64,000 nt of DNA. Origin: Gnetum montanum. Taxonomy: Eukaryota > Streptophyta > Gnetopsida > Gnetales > Gnetaceae. Under the pieces are notes generated by a model. That model was not told the origin of the DNA and did no database searches. It was given only the letters and a program-made list of their open reading frames with translations. A program made the translations under genes and the position numbers. Positions 46,574 through 57,649 of this stretch are shown here, in pieces. The stretch lies in NCBI GenBank assembly GCA_015680685.1, contig MNCI01008033.1:300990-364989 (forward strand), written 5' to 3'. Within the stretch, counting starts at the first letter, position 1; every line of letters begins with the position of its first letter.

Positions 46574-46868
46574 ACCCATGGCTCGAAATGGCCTTAAACT
46601 ACCCATGGCCCGAAATGGCCCTAAACTAGCTATGGCCTGAAATGGCCTTAAACTACCCACAGGCCGAAATGGCCTTAAACTAGTCATGACCCAAAATGAC
46701 CTTAAACTATCGCATGGTCCACCAAGGCCTAAAACTGGCAACCTCCTCTAAGGTTAAATTACCCATGGCCCGAAATGGCCTTAAACTAGCTATGGCCCGA
46801 AACGGCCTTAAACTAACTATGGTCCGAAATGTCCTTAAACTAACTACGACCTGAAATGGCCTTGAACT
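46574..46868 (+). repeat. 27-bp tandem repeat array
   Basis: About ten to eleven units of ACCCATGGCCCGAAATGGCC + TTAAACT with substitutions and two aberrant units near 46700-46765. The core ATGRCCTTAAACTAG is shared with arrays at 52017 and 55733. It lies just beyond the 3' end of the antisense gene. Confidence 0.9.
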
Positions 46869-48380
46869 ATAGCATAGGGGCCACAAGGGGCCCAAATACA
46901 TCAACCAAAACATTAGGCAAGGGAAATGAAACAATCACTTTACTTTTCATTACATTGCAAATATATGGTCTAAAAATCATGTTCACACTTAAAGTTGCAA
47001 CATCACCCGATAATGGGGATTACATTTTAAAATCATAAAACATCAATGAAAAGGCTACGGGTCTTCTCCTGTGCCTTTCACTACTTCCCTGCTAGGTCCT
47101 TCATCCTTAATTAGATCTTGCATAAACCAAGAACAAGACCAAAACACTAAGCTAATGAGTGAGTGAGGTAATGCATAAAGCTACCATGAAATAAATTGCG
47201 ATAAAGCAAAATTAGGCTAACTTGAGATGGGCCCGCATCCATGTCTGGTGGTATTTTATCAAGACTAGATGCCAAGCATCGAAAAATTTCTTTCTCACTC
47301 AAATTGGCCCAATCTTCTTCTTCCAAATAAATGCTTGTTAAAATCTTTCCTTTCTCCATAGTTGTCCATGTGGGTGGCCCTGGAGAAAAGGTAGTAGAGG
47401 TGGCCTCTCTAGAAGGCATGGTTATCTCCCTCTCAGGAGATTCACTAACGACTAGATGCTTTGCAAATTTATCATAGGCCCAAGTAGCACCGATTGCATC
47501 AAGTAACAACTTATGACCATGATATTCTATAGATGCATCCATGTACTTTTGGCGATAAGTGGTACGTTCCATATTATACATGTGTTTGTGATTCTTCTGT
47601 GCCTGCCCCCATTCATATACCTTGGTACTATAATCTTTCCAGTCATGATTCTTTTGTGCTAAGAGATCCATCTATAGGCGTTGTTTAGTTACCTCACGTG
47701 TGGCTTCATTTTTGCCTTGTACGGTCAAGCAGTATCTAGCGTAATCAATTACGGCTGTATGCCAACTACCATTGGAATTCTCACGAGCCATTAGAAATTC
47801 ATTCTGTGATCGCAAATCTTCTAACTCAACTATGTGATTCACATTTTCCTTCTCTAGCTTCTAAACTCATTTCTAGAGGTCTTCGTTGACACGTCTACAC
47901 TTTCACAATGACCATGTCGAGTGTAGCACACATCTACTTGCCTCATCATATATGTGATGAGGCACCTCTATTACCTTTAAAGGGAGTTTAGGCATAGCTT
48001 CCATGTCAACTGCCTACTTTGGGTCCCATTTGATTTGTGAAGCTGTTACACCAAAATAGGAAAGTGTTGGTCATAAGATAGTAGCAAAAATGGAACAACA
48101 CATAAAAAGAAAATGCCATAGCTTAAGCACACCTATCTCAAGGTCAATTTTATTTACACGGTCAATCATGTCATCTACTACACCTTCCATAAAGATGAAC
48201 TTATCCAGAGTTTCTGCCCATGGCTCTAGATGGAAAGTAGATGAAGACTCACGACCCTTAGTAGAACTAGTACCCGCTGTGCAGTAAATCATGTTAGCAT
48301 TGTGAAGAGGAGAGGAAAAATCAGAGGATAACATAAATGATAGTGCAAAGCTCCTACCTAGCAAACCCTCAGGGGTGAGA

Positions 48381-48418
48381 NNNNNNNNNNNNNNNNNNNN
48401 NNNNNNNNNNNNNNNNNN
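48381..48418. other. Assembly gap (N)
   Basis: 38 N within the antisense gene; true size unknown. Confidence 0.95.
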
Positions 48419-48881
48419 GGTCATCCATCGGCACACTGTCAAACAAATCATCAAACTCACTGTCGTCAAAATTCTCAGGTTGTGGGACATTCTCTACAAA
48501 AGGATCCTCTACAGTGGGGGCCACCTCTTCGACAATAGGGGCCTCCTCCTTAGTAGTAGGGGCCTCCTATTCTACAGCAGGGGCCTCTTCTTCAGGAGTT
48601 GAAGCTTGCCAAGCACAAGCCAAGATTAGGATATTAGTCCAATAGAGATAGGAAACCATAAAAGGAAAAAAGTAGGTTGCAAATAAGTTAGCTAAGGAAT
48701 ACTTACCAACAAGCTCAGATTGCGAACTTTGCTCATTGTGAACTTTGATCCGTAGCCTTTTGCCCCTCCCTTTGCTCACATGTGAAGGCTCTTCTACAGG
48801 ATGAGGCTTCCTAATCTGCAACTTTGATTTTATGGTTTTCGTAATGAGTCGTGCTCCCCTCACTGGGTTGCCCATGTCGGT

Positions 48882-48903
48882 GGGGGGGGGGGGGGGGGGG
48901 GGN
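48882..48903. repeat. Poly-G tract ending in N
   Basis: 21 G and one N. On the antisense gene's strand it reads as poly-C, i.e. a proline run. Length is probably unreliable in the assembly. Confidence 0.8.
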
Positions 48904-50942
48904 TCAAAGTTGTCATGTGTATGAAAAGATGATCTTGCTTGATCCTTGGGCATTATTCAAAAAGATTCCCTGATAGCTTTCGAAGGATCTTGAGATTGGG
49001 TGGTGTGAAATACATGGCAGATCCATGGTTTGGATATCTGGGTACGATCTTGTATCACCTAGATTCTGTTCTCTTAAACCACCAAAAATTTAGCAAACCA
49101 TCATAAACAAGCGATGAAAAAGGCAAAGTGCACATGGAAATGGGTCTCAAGATTGCCCCGTAGCCTAGTCGTTTCCACCTATAGGCCTTCTAAGAGATAC
49201 CTAGCCCAATTATATCGCATCCCCTCTTCCATTACGTCTTGCATAATCCAGGCTTGCTCTACCCCAAGAATTTTCCCTTGGGAGAGCAACTTGGGGAAGG
49301 AACGAGCTTGGAAGATAGGGTAAATATTTTGGCTACCTCTAATCTAACCTTTTCCATATAGATGCCTTTATGATCCTTGCTAGTACACAACCATTCTTCT
49401 ATACCTCCTTGATGGTCTACTCCTTACTAGTCCTTTCCCCCATGGGTAAACCATCAGAAGGGAGACTAAAAAGATCTGAAAAGAGATTGTCGGTGATCTC
49501 AAACACCACTCACACACCATGAACTCGTGTGTGAAAGTGGTTTGCACTTTTAGTAAAAGAATCTACAAGAGCAATCATTTTTGTAGTTGGAATCCTTGGG
49601 TTTACATCCAAAAAGAGGTCCATGAGCCCAACCTCTTAAACTTTCTTGAAAATCATTGCTAGAGCCCCACTACACAGCCAATGCTATGATTCATCAACCT
49701 CACCATACTTAAAGAAAAGGTTAGCCTCATTACATCCTAACATAATTACTGTAACCTCCTTAGATTTGGATGCCACTGTAGAAACTAAGAATAAAATCAG
49801 CAAAAAAAAGGGGGTGAGGAGGAGTAATTAATTAAACTGATTCAGATTACATGAAAAGGGCCACATGATATAGCTCATCTAGTGTGAATGGTGTGGGAAA
49901 TGTCGGTACTTCCACTAGCACTTCTTCTATAGTGGGTACTCGACGGGATGTCCATTTGCCATCTAACCACCCAAGCTCCTCACATTTCATGTAGAACTTT
50001 GAGTACTTGGTTGGATAAGTTTTAAAATCGGCCCTAAGTTGCTCTCTAACACTAGCACACATGTTCTCCGTGGAGGATAACTCTTGAAGAGCTATTTGAG
50101 CTAGGGCTAAGGCCCCCTCTTTATCATGAAGACCATCCTTGTTGATCACAAATCTAGCAACAGATAAAACATGATAAGCATTTTAAACCATATAAGACAA
50201 ACAAAAATAGAACCCTTGATCACGTTAATAGGACTCACCCGTTGGCATAGTAGATGGTTCCAGGTTGAAAAAATGTGCCCATATGGCGAGCAATGAATAA
50301 AGTGTTATATTTATGATAACACTTGAATTATGGCATTGCCCAGATCTAGGAAAAAATTCTTAAGCCTTTTGGACATTGGCTTAAACCCCCTACCTCTTCC
50401 CCTTTAGTAGATCCATCTCTCATGAATTTGAGAATGCCTTGGTTTGCTCTAGGCAAAAGTGTCTCACTTAGGATGCCTACTGCTTTACCAGCCAAGTGCA
50501 ACCATACTATGACACTGAAGTGACGAAGTAGGAATTCTAAGAACTCCTACGCACCTTCTCAGAACTAGACTGCCTGGTCCCCTACTCGTCCATGTGGCGG
50601 GGGAACATTGGGCACAGGGGTACTTATACAACATAGAACCCCTAGTAATTCAACCACGACTAGGATCAACTTCAACATAACCCTGCATTTTACAACAAAA
50701 GCATTAGTTTACAATAAAGGTAACCCTTGAAAGAAAATTTTTTTAAAAATTTTTCTAAGTGTCACCTAGACTTCCATGTAGCATAGTAGTCCTCTATAAA
50801 GCATAGCAATCTTATATATAACATAACAATCAAACACTATTAATGAACCAAAATTTTTTCTAAGTGTTCATCCTATCCCTATGACTTCGTATGCAACTTA
50901 GCAATTATAGCATCTCATGTAGCATAATAATTGAATCCCGTG

Positions 50943-51125
50943 GGTAGCATAGCAGCTATGTCCAAGGCAGCGTAGCACGTATGTCCCATGCAGCGTAGCG
51001 GCTACGTCACGTGCAGCATAGCAGCTATGCCTTGTGCAGCGTAGTGGTTATGTCAGGTGTAGTGTAGTGGCTACGTTACGTACAACGTAGTGGCTATGCA
51101 CCGTGTAGTGTAACAAGCAAAAATG
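50943..51125. repeat. 23-bp minisatellite in antisense intron 1
   Basis: About eight units of (CGTGCAGCGTAGTGGCTATGTCA) with transitions; the core GCAGCGTAG is also the inverted word scattered in the B LTRs. Lies between exons 1 and 2 of the antisense gene. Confidence 0.85.
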
Positions 51126-51309
51126 TAGCATAGCCTGCTAGTTATGCTATCAAGGATGACATGGCCTGAGGGGAAACACAAAATGTCTGCAAAGCCCCTA
51201 TCCTATCCCACTACGTGGAACACCAAAAAGAAAAAAAAAAGACCATCCCCACATGTGTTACATTGCCTAGAGTGCGCTAAACCCTCATAAAAAAATGGTG
51301 CATCACCCC

Positions 51310-51530
51310 AATCATAGTGATGGCGTCCATGACTACGATGTAACGACCATGGCTACAGTTGCAATGGCGGTGGCAGTGGCCATGACAATAGTTGCAATGG
51401 TAGCACAACAGCCACAGCGTAGTGGCTGTGGCAGTAGCGGTTATGGTAGCAACCGCGACCATAGCAGCAATAGTCATGGCATAGTCGTCGTAGCAGCCAC
51501 GGCAACTAGGGCACAGAGACCATGGCAAAA
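51310..51530. repeat. Imperfect trinucleotide-type tract (ATGGCN/GTAGCN)
   Basis: Rich in GTGGCA, GCAATG and GTAGCA words; gives spurious Ala/Met/Val and His/Cys open frames. Within antisense intron 1. Confidence 0.6.
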
Positions 51531-51828
51531 ATAGTAGCAAAAAATGCACAATATAAATAAGGGTAGTGTAGTGGCTTACCAAGCGGACAGTGCCTTTTGC
51601 CATTCTTCAATGCGTGCTCTAGGGAGACGTTGCAAGGTGTGCTCCCCTTTGTCCACATTTGCAAGACTTTGATGTCTATGCTCACTCTTGTGCACCATTG
51701 TCTTGACATCAAACTTTGGCTTGTCGATGGTTATGCTGCAACTACTATGCTCGCTTCTCTGAACCATGCTATACTTTGGGCTATTAGCTGTGATAACGAA
51801 AATGATAGGTTTACTGTGGGTAAACCCC

Positions 51829-51836
51829 TATTTATA
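51829..51836 (-). promoter_or_regulatory. TATA box of the antisense gene
   Basis: The minus strand reads GGTATAAATAGGG, a near-ideal plant TATA box, 62 bases upstream of the ATG at 51767. The expected start site is ~51800. Confidence 0.6.
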
Positions 51837-52016
51837 CCCTTCAGGGTTGCATGACACGTTACTTTTTCAGGACGTCCTATGTCCTGCGTGTAACGCGGGA
51901 TGCCCCATGACTCGCGCATAATGCGGGACACCCCATGTTCCCTATAGCATAGCACATAGATGTCCTAAATTTTTTTTAAAAGCATTTTATTTAACCCCTC
52001 ATTTTAACCCTTTTTT

Positions 52017-52138
52017 CTTTACACTACAAGCACAGTGACAGTCCGCTATGACCTTAAACTAGCAATTTTGAAATTCCCTTTACACTATAAGCACCATGAT
52101 GGTCCGCTAAGACCTTAAACTGGCAATTTTGAGATATT
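52017..52138 (+). repeat. Two ~61-bp tandem units with the CCTTAAACT core
   Basis: CTTTACACTACAAGCAC... and CTTTACACTATAAGCAC..., each containing GTCCGCTA-(T/A)-GACCTTAAACT. Lies just upstream of the antisense promoter and of the RT frame. Confidence 0.85.
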
Positions 52139-52489
52139 GCATAATTACTCTGCATGCATTTCACTTTATGTTGCTATGTTAGGCAGGTGCCACTTGACAC
52201 CTTTTGTTTGTTGGCTATTTTGTAGGATCTCTTAAGAATGGCACACACGATGATCTTCGTTCGCCTTTAATATTGACTGGACCCCATGGTAGATTCATGA
52301 GATACTTAAAACAAAGAGCTTGTAGACTTTGAGCTACCTCCTTGTAACACCAACGTAGCATCCTTAGAAACATCACTAGACTAGCCAAAACATCTAGTCC
52401 AAGCCTTAGACTTAGAGGCTGGTGATGTAACTGAGGATCCACTGATAGAAATTCCCATGACCACATGAGAGAGTAAGGCGAGAACATTG

Positions 52490-53900
52490 AAACTTAGCTC
52501 TTTATTAGAGCCACAAGTCCAACAAAATATCGCTAAAATCCTCAACGATAATGTCAAAGTGTTTGCATGATCTTATGAAGACATGCCAGGCTTAGACCCA
52601 CGCATAATACTACACAACATTATCCTAGGTTCACTTGTTAAAGCAGTCAAACAAAAACCTCAGAAAATTAAACCAAAAATTGCATTAGCTGTGCACGATG
52701 AAATTACCAAGCTTTACTAAGCCAGATTCATTCGGGCAGTCAATTATGAAAATTGGGTATCAAACATCGTGGTTGTTCCTAAGAAAATTGGGGTATACGT
52801 ATTTGCATAGATTTCGAGATTTGAACAAAGCAACCATCAAGGACGATTTTCCATTGCCCAGTATCAACCAACTAGTTGATACTACAGCTGCCCATGCCTT
52901 ACTATCCTTCATGGATGGATTTTTGGGATACAATCAAATTCGTATAAACCCATAATATCAGCTTGCCACTACCTTCATGACCCCCTGGGGAATGTTTTGT
53001 TACATGATGATGTCATTTGGACTAAAAAACGTTGGAGCAACATACCAGCAAGCAATGACTTACATTTTTAGTGACTATCTTTTAGAGTGACTAAATGATT
53101 ATGTGGATGATATAGTAGTAAAATCTAAGAAAGCACTTGATCACACAAATGAATTGAACCTAGTCCTTCAATGTTGTCATAGGCATGACCTTCATCTCAA
53201 TCCCAAAAAATGTGTCTTCGATGTCAAAACTGGATGCATGTTAGGCTTCGTAGTGTCGGAAATAGGAATATGTGTTAACCCGAAAAAAGTCAAAGCCATT
53301 GTCAACTTAGCACAACCTACAAACCTTAAAGAGTTGTGCAGATTGCAAGGTAGGATATAGTTTATATGAAGGTTTATTGCAAGGTTAATAGATAAATTAC
53401 ATCCAATGCAACACTTAAAAAAGGAACTAACTTTGAATGGATGAACCAATGCCAAGAGGCATTCAACAACTTGAAAAAGAAGCTTGTTCATCTTCCTACC
53501 ATTTACCCTCCACAAAGGGATAAGCCCTTTTACATTTGTCTTGTAACTTTAGATACGTCCATTGCTACCTTGCTCTGTTAAAAGTGAGATGACAGCTCTG
53601 AAATTCCTATTTACTACATGAGTCATGCATTGATAGCTTACGAAGCAAAATACAATGATGTAGAAAAGAATTGCCTTGCTTTAGTATTTGTACTCAACAA
53701 ATGGAGACACTATTTGTTTCGTAGCCAAGTCAATATCATTTGCAAAAATAACATACTCAGGGCCATTACAACCAATATATATGAAAGTGGCAGGATAGCT
53801 AGGTGGAAAGCAATAACTATAGAATTTGACCTACACTACATAGCGTAGTCATCTACAAAGGGTCAAGCAATAGCCACACGACTTACGGATTCACCCACTG
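52490..53900 (+). pseudogene. Element B reverse transcriptase-RNase H
   Basis: Starts with YEDMPGLDPRI...VKQKPQKIKP, the usual Tat RT lead-in, then NYENWVSNIVVVPKK, FRDLNKATIKDDFPLPSINQ, LLSFMDGFLGYNQIRINP, TPWGMFCYMMMSFGLKNVGA and the catalytic YVDDIVVKSK (YVDD at 53100-53111), then LNPKKCVFDVKTGCMLGFVV. RNase H text follows (LVTLDTSIATLL with first catalytic Asp retained in shifted frames, SHALIAYEAKYNDVEKNCLA, FVLNKWRHYLF). Numerous stops and single-base shifts inactivate it. Confidence 0.85.
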
Positions 53901-53959
53901 ATGACTAGGCAACAATTGAACCTAAATTTCCAAATGAGCATGTTAGTAGCGTAAGCCTA

Positions 53960-54400
53960 GTACCTATAGACTTTGAAGCCATTATACACTTTGATGGTGC
54001 CTCAACCACACAAGGTGGTAGTGCTGCTGCTGTTCTCACATTTCCCTCTAGGGAGATTTGACCCCTTGCATATCACTTTACGTTTCTTTGCATGAATAAT
54101 GTAGTAGAATACAAGGGTCTCATTAGGGGTGTTTTAGCAACTTAAGAGTTAGGAATCTAGAATTTAGCAATTCGAGGCAATTTGCAATTGGTCATTAACC
54201 AAGTCATAGAGGTCTATGCCTATAAGGCACAACAGTTACAACCTTATTGTGATATGGTGAAGTACTTACTAAAGCAATTTTCCACCTTAGACATTCAATA
54301 TGTACCCCGCAAACACTATAGCCGATGCACTAGCCACATTAGCTTTAAGCGTGCCACCACATATGTTTGCTATGTTACCCACTTTAATAGTGGAATGCAC
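53960..54400 (+). pseudogene. Second (archaeal-type) RNase H of element B
   Basis: Reads FEAIIHFDGASTTQGGSAAA, LYHF-like text, NNVVEYKGLIRGV, LAIRGNLQLVINQVIEVYAY and FSTLDIQYVPR. This is the aRNH fold (FDGAsxxGgaG...NNxAEYeAL...GDSqLVxxQ...hvpR): the first catalytic Asp and Glu are kept, and the GDS Asp is Asn. A second RNase H after the Ty3-type one is a hallmark of the Tat lineage. Two stops interrupt it. Confidence 0.75.
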
Positions 54401-54599
54401 TAACCCTATTTTTCACACATCCAATATCACATTTGTAAGTGATGTCCACACTTAAGAATGGTATGACGACATCAAAACATACCTCCAACACGGTGAGCCT
54501 TCACAAGGCCTAACATCTACACAAAAAGATGTAGTACAAAAACAAGCATGGCAGTATGTCCTCGTAGGAGGCAGAGCTTTATGTCGTTGATCTTATGAT

Positions 54600-55694
54600 G
54601 GGATACTGCTAACATGTGTTAGTGGTGATTAAGTGCAAAACATTGTTGATCAAGTTCACGAGGGATTGTGTGGAAGGCATATAGCTCCTAGGGCTATGGC
54701 GGCAAAAATTAGGTAGCTAGGCTACTACTGGCCCTATATGGAGTGTGATTGCCTCTCTAAGGTTAGGACATGCATTATAGGTTAATGTCATGGGAATCTA
54801 ATACATGTATCACCTACTAAGCTACATACCACACAAATCGCATGGCCTTTTCAACATTTGGGACTAGACATCATAGGGGCCATAACACCCAAGTCTTCCA
54901 TAGGACATAGTTTCATTATTACTACAACTGAGTACTTCACCAAGTGGGTAGAAGCTATTTCCCTTAGGAATACTATATCTCAATAGGTTTGCAAATTCAT
55001 CTTGGACAATATAGTAACTCGATTCGACCTTCCTATGACTATCGTTATAGACAAAAGGCCCCAATTCAGTAGCACGAAAACTAAAGCCTTTTGCAAAAAT
55101 CTTAAACATTCTTTCTCATCACCATATTATCCCCAAGACAATGGCCAAGCAAAAGCTACCAATAAAGCCATTTTCAACCTTCTGAAGAAGATGCTCAGCA
55201 GTAGCAAGCAACGATGCCACGAGCAACTCGTCTATGCGCTTTGGGCTTATCACACGATGTGTAGAATTGCCAGAAGTAAAACCCCATATAGTCTTGTATA
55301 TGGATCTGAAGCAGTGTTACCTATTGAATTGTAGGTCCCGTCTCTCTGAATGATCCTCTCGAACTTTATGGATGAGGCTCAAAACAATGAGTCAAGAATC
55401 ATTGATCTTGACTCTATGGAGGAAGAATGCATCCAAACACTTAGCTGTATCAAGTGGTATCAAGACAAGCAACAACAAAAACATCATTGTAATCAACACC
55501 AATGCCCGATCAAAAAGGGGGACCTAGTCCTCAAGGTTGTTTGTGATCCTGTGAACAAATTCTCAGCTAACTGGGAAAGGCGTTTTCTCGTCACGAAAGC
55601 ATATGAAAATGGGGCATTGAAGCTGGTTGACTTAGATGGAAATGAGTTCACTAATCTTGTCAATCACTTGTACTTGAAACCGTACTATGCCTAA
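54600..55694 (+). pseudogene. Element B integrase
   Basis: The HHCC zinc region has VHEGLCGRHIAPRAM (~54657-54700), GYYWPYMECDC and a damaged final CxxC. The core: FQHLGLDIIGAITPKSS (first catalytic Asp), TTTEYFTKWVEAISL, LPMTIVIDKRPQFSS (second Asp), YYPQDNGQAKATNKAI (the usual catalytic Glu replaced by Lys), LVYALWAYHTMCRIARSKTP and SLVYGSEAVLPIEL. The C-terminal GPY/F-like module (55350-55694) contains KFSANWERRFLVTKAYENGA and NHLYLKPYYA. A stop after PIEL separates core and C-terminal domain. Confidence 0.85.
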
Positions 55695-55732
55695 CATGCA
55701 ATGTCATATCGAATATAAGGCAAGGTAAGGAG

Positions 55733-56135
55733 ATCATCTGCTATGATGTAAAACTGGCATAGATCATCCACTATGATGTAAAACTGGCATAGATTATCCG
55801 CTATGATGTAAAATTGGCATAGAGTGTCTACCATGATGTTAAACTAGCATAGCATGTCTTTGGGCCATGATATGAAACTGGCATCCACAGCATGTCCTTG
55901 GGCCATGACATGAAACTGACACCCACAGAATGGTTTGCTATGACCTTAAATTGTCTGTCCCTCATCTGCTACAACATTAAAATAGCATAGAGGTTTGCTG
56001 GGACCTTAAACTAGCACATCACAATTTGCTGCGACCTTAAACTAGCACAACATGGTCTGATCAGACCTTAAATTGGGACCACGATCTACTGGGACCTTAA
56101 ACTAGCACATCCAATGGTCTACCAAGATCTAAAAT
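55733..56135 (+). repeat. 30-bp tandem repeat array after integrase
   Basis: The first units read ATCATCCACTATGATGTAAA + ACTGGCATAG; later units decay to CTGCGACCTTAAACTAGCACA forms. The core (GAYSTNAAACTRGCA) is shared with the arrays at 46574 and 52017. Tandem repeats between pol and the 3' LTR are common in Tat-group elements. Confidence 0.85.
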
Positions 56136-57635
56136 TGAGTTCACAAGGTAACTCCTCTGGTTCAACACACGTGACCTTGTGAACAAGTGAGCGAGAATTT
56201 TTTGCATCTTCCATTGCTTGTCCATGCCTCTCGAGCAAAGCAGGGTGGGATGTTGCAATTCCAAAATGAAATTCATGACATCAAGAAAACACCCTATGGG
56301 ACATTTGCAACATCACCATCCCTAGCATCTTGTTGGTCTTTTGAAGATGTTGTTTGACATCTTGCTGACCTTCTGAAGCTACCGCAACCATTGCCAATCA
56401 TCTTGGTCATAGCTCTCTTCATCAACACCTCTTGCTAGAGTCCCAGCACTATTGTGGCCTAGCCATAATGTCACCACCCTCCAGCCCTCACCACCATCCA
56501 AGTCTAGAAGAACATTGGCTTCCCACCTTATGGTTCAATTTCCTGGCTCCTGCCTATGGTGAGGATTTTTGAGCACCTGCATCACCATTGCTCCTAGCCT
56601 CTTGAGTGCTCACTTCTAATGTGGCTGCTGGAGTTTTTTCAGCCTACCACTACCAACATTTGCACTAGCCTTCTTACTTTGGACATTGCACATGCTAGAC
56701 ATAGCACTTGTGGCTCTTGCAGTGTCTTGAGTAGACTAGACTTTGCCTTCATTTCACATGATGATTATTTTTTCTAGTTTTCTCTTTGTTGCATTTGTAG
56801 GATAAAGCTGGGATAGCGCCGATCAAGAATGTGTTTTACCATGAGAGCAGGACACTACATTATTTTAAAGTACCTGCTTCGACTGGCCTAGCTACTTGAG
56901 AGTGCATACCCTCATATCCTTTCAACTAACCTAACCTCTATTTCCTTCCTTTGCAATTTCTAGCATCCCCTCGCAAGCTTCTCCAATGCACATGCAACCC
57001 TTTCCTGCGTCTAACCGATAAGCCCATGATGGACATAACACAACTCATTCGATGGGAAGCCTTTGTAGGCTGGTCAAAGCCCCACATGGATGTAACATAA
57101 CTCATCCTGGGGAGGAAACACTTGTCCTACAGTGATGATGTGGTTGCCTTCAAATGGATATGGGTGTGCAAATTTCTTCAAGAAAAAAAAAACAACACAA
57201 AAAAAAGAAAAGAAAGAAAAAGAAAAAAGAAATGAGATATGACAAGTGCCCAAGTCAAAAGGCACAGTTTCCATTTTGCAAGCATCTCAGCTTTGGATCG
57301 ACCATCTCTAAATACTACGATGAGAGATCGAAATACAAAAGAGGAAAGATACCTATGCGTGCTAAATCCCTCACAAGCACTCTGATGAGGGATCACACCA
57401 TGGCAACGATCCTCATGGTGTCGCATCCTATGTTTTTTAATTTTCCATCCATTGTTCCCTGACCCCATCTCCTCAAACCTATCCCTTGTTCTCTACCATA
57501 CTTCACTTTCCTAGCACTCTCAAGCATAGCAAAGCATCATTTAAGAAGGCACTGGCGAATGGTGTTGGTGTCATGTTCATCATGGTGTTTTGTATTCTTT
57601 GTCAATGTCCCTTGGGCAAATCCTCTAGATATCGA
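56136..57635 (+). other. Element B 3' non-coding region
   Basis: No conserved coding motif on either strand. Contains C/T-rich stretches and an A-rich run at ~57180-57235 (AAAGAAAAAGAAAAAAG), which yields a spurious Lys-rich frame. Confidence 0.5.
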
Positions 57636-57649
57636 CAAAGAGGGGCTAG
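57633..57649 (+). other. Polypurine tract of element B
   Basis: GACAAAGAGGGGCTAG directly precedes the 3' LTR; AAAGAGGGG is the likely plus-strand primer. Confidence 0.55.

Larger units (their letters stand above)
47147..49784 (-). pseudogene. Antisense spliced gene inside B, exons 4 to last
   Basis: Continuation of the gene at 49851-51767. Exon 4 (49784 to ~49100) reads KEVTVIMLGCNEANLFFKYG, MDLFLDVNPRIPTTKMIALV and VVFEITDNLFSDLFSLPSDG with stops; I do not recognise the family, though the last segment weakly recalls plant transposon-protein domains. A basic exon ends at 48707 (donor GTAAGT). The next (48604 to the gap) has repeats EEAPxVE. An exon at 48276-48133 (144 nt) reads SSTKGRESSSTFHLEPWAET; a short one is at 48042-47975. 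The last (~47920-47147) contains a coiled coil and an open 174-codon stretch with AQKNHDWKDYSTKVYEWGQA. An assembly gap (48381-48418) and a poly-G tract lie within it. Exon 3-4 phase is off by one in this copy. Confidence 0.55.
49851..51767 (-). pseudogene. Antisense spliced gene inside B, exons 1-3
   Basis: Exon 1 is 51767-51580 (ATG, MVQRSEHSSCSITI...EWQKALSA), donor GTAAGC. Exon 2 is 50682-50239, acceptor GCAG, donor GTGAGT, ending MGTFFQPGTIYYANG. Exon 3 is 50153-49851, acceptor CTAG, reading FVINKDGLHDKEGALALAQI...TLDELYHVALF, donor GTAATC. Exon 1 leaves two bases (TG), exon 2 adds G to make Trp and ends with GG, and exon 3 adds A to make Gly, so one frame crosses both introns. Exon 2 has about five stops; exons 1 and 3 are open. 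No domain recognised. A TATA box sits 62 bp upstream of the ATG. The function is unknown; extra, sometimes antisense, ORFs have been reported in Tat-group elements, but the position between protease and RT seems unusual. Confidence 0.65.

Noticed and set aside
46574-46868. CRISPR-like array
   Set aside because: Units are directly adjacent without unique spacers; it is a tandem minisatellite inside a retrotransposon.
51277-51603. His/Cys/Ala-rich minus-strand frame of 108 codons
   Set aside because: Produced by an imperfect trinucleotide repeat inside antisense intron 1; no splice or domain support.
57154-57468. Lys-rich plus-strand frame and Phe-rich minus-strand frame
   Set aside because: Both arise from an A-rich low-complexity run in the non-coding 3' part of element B.
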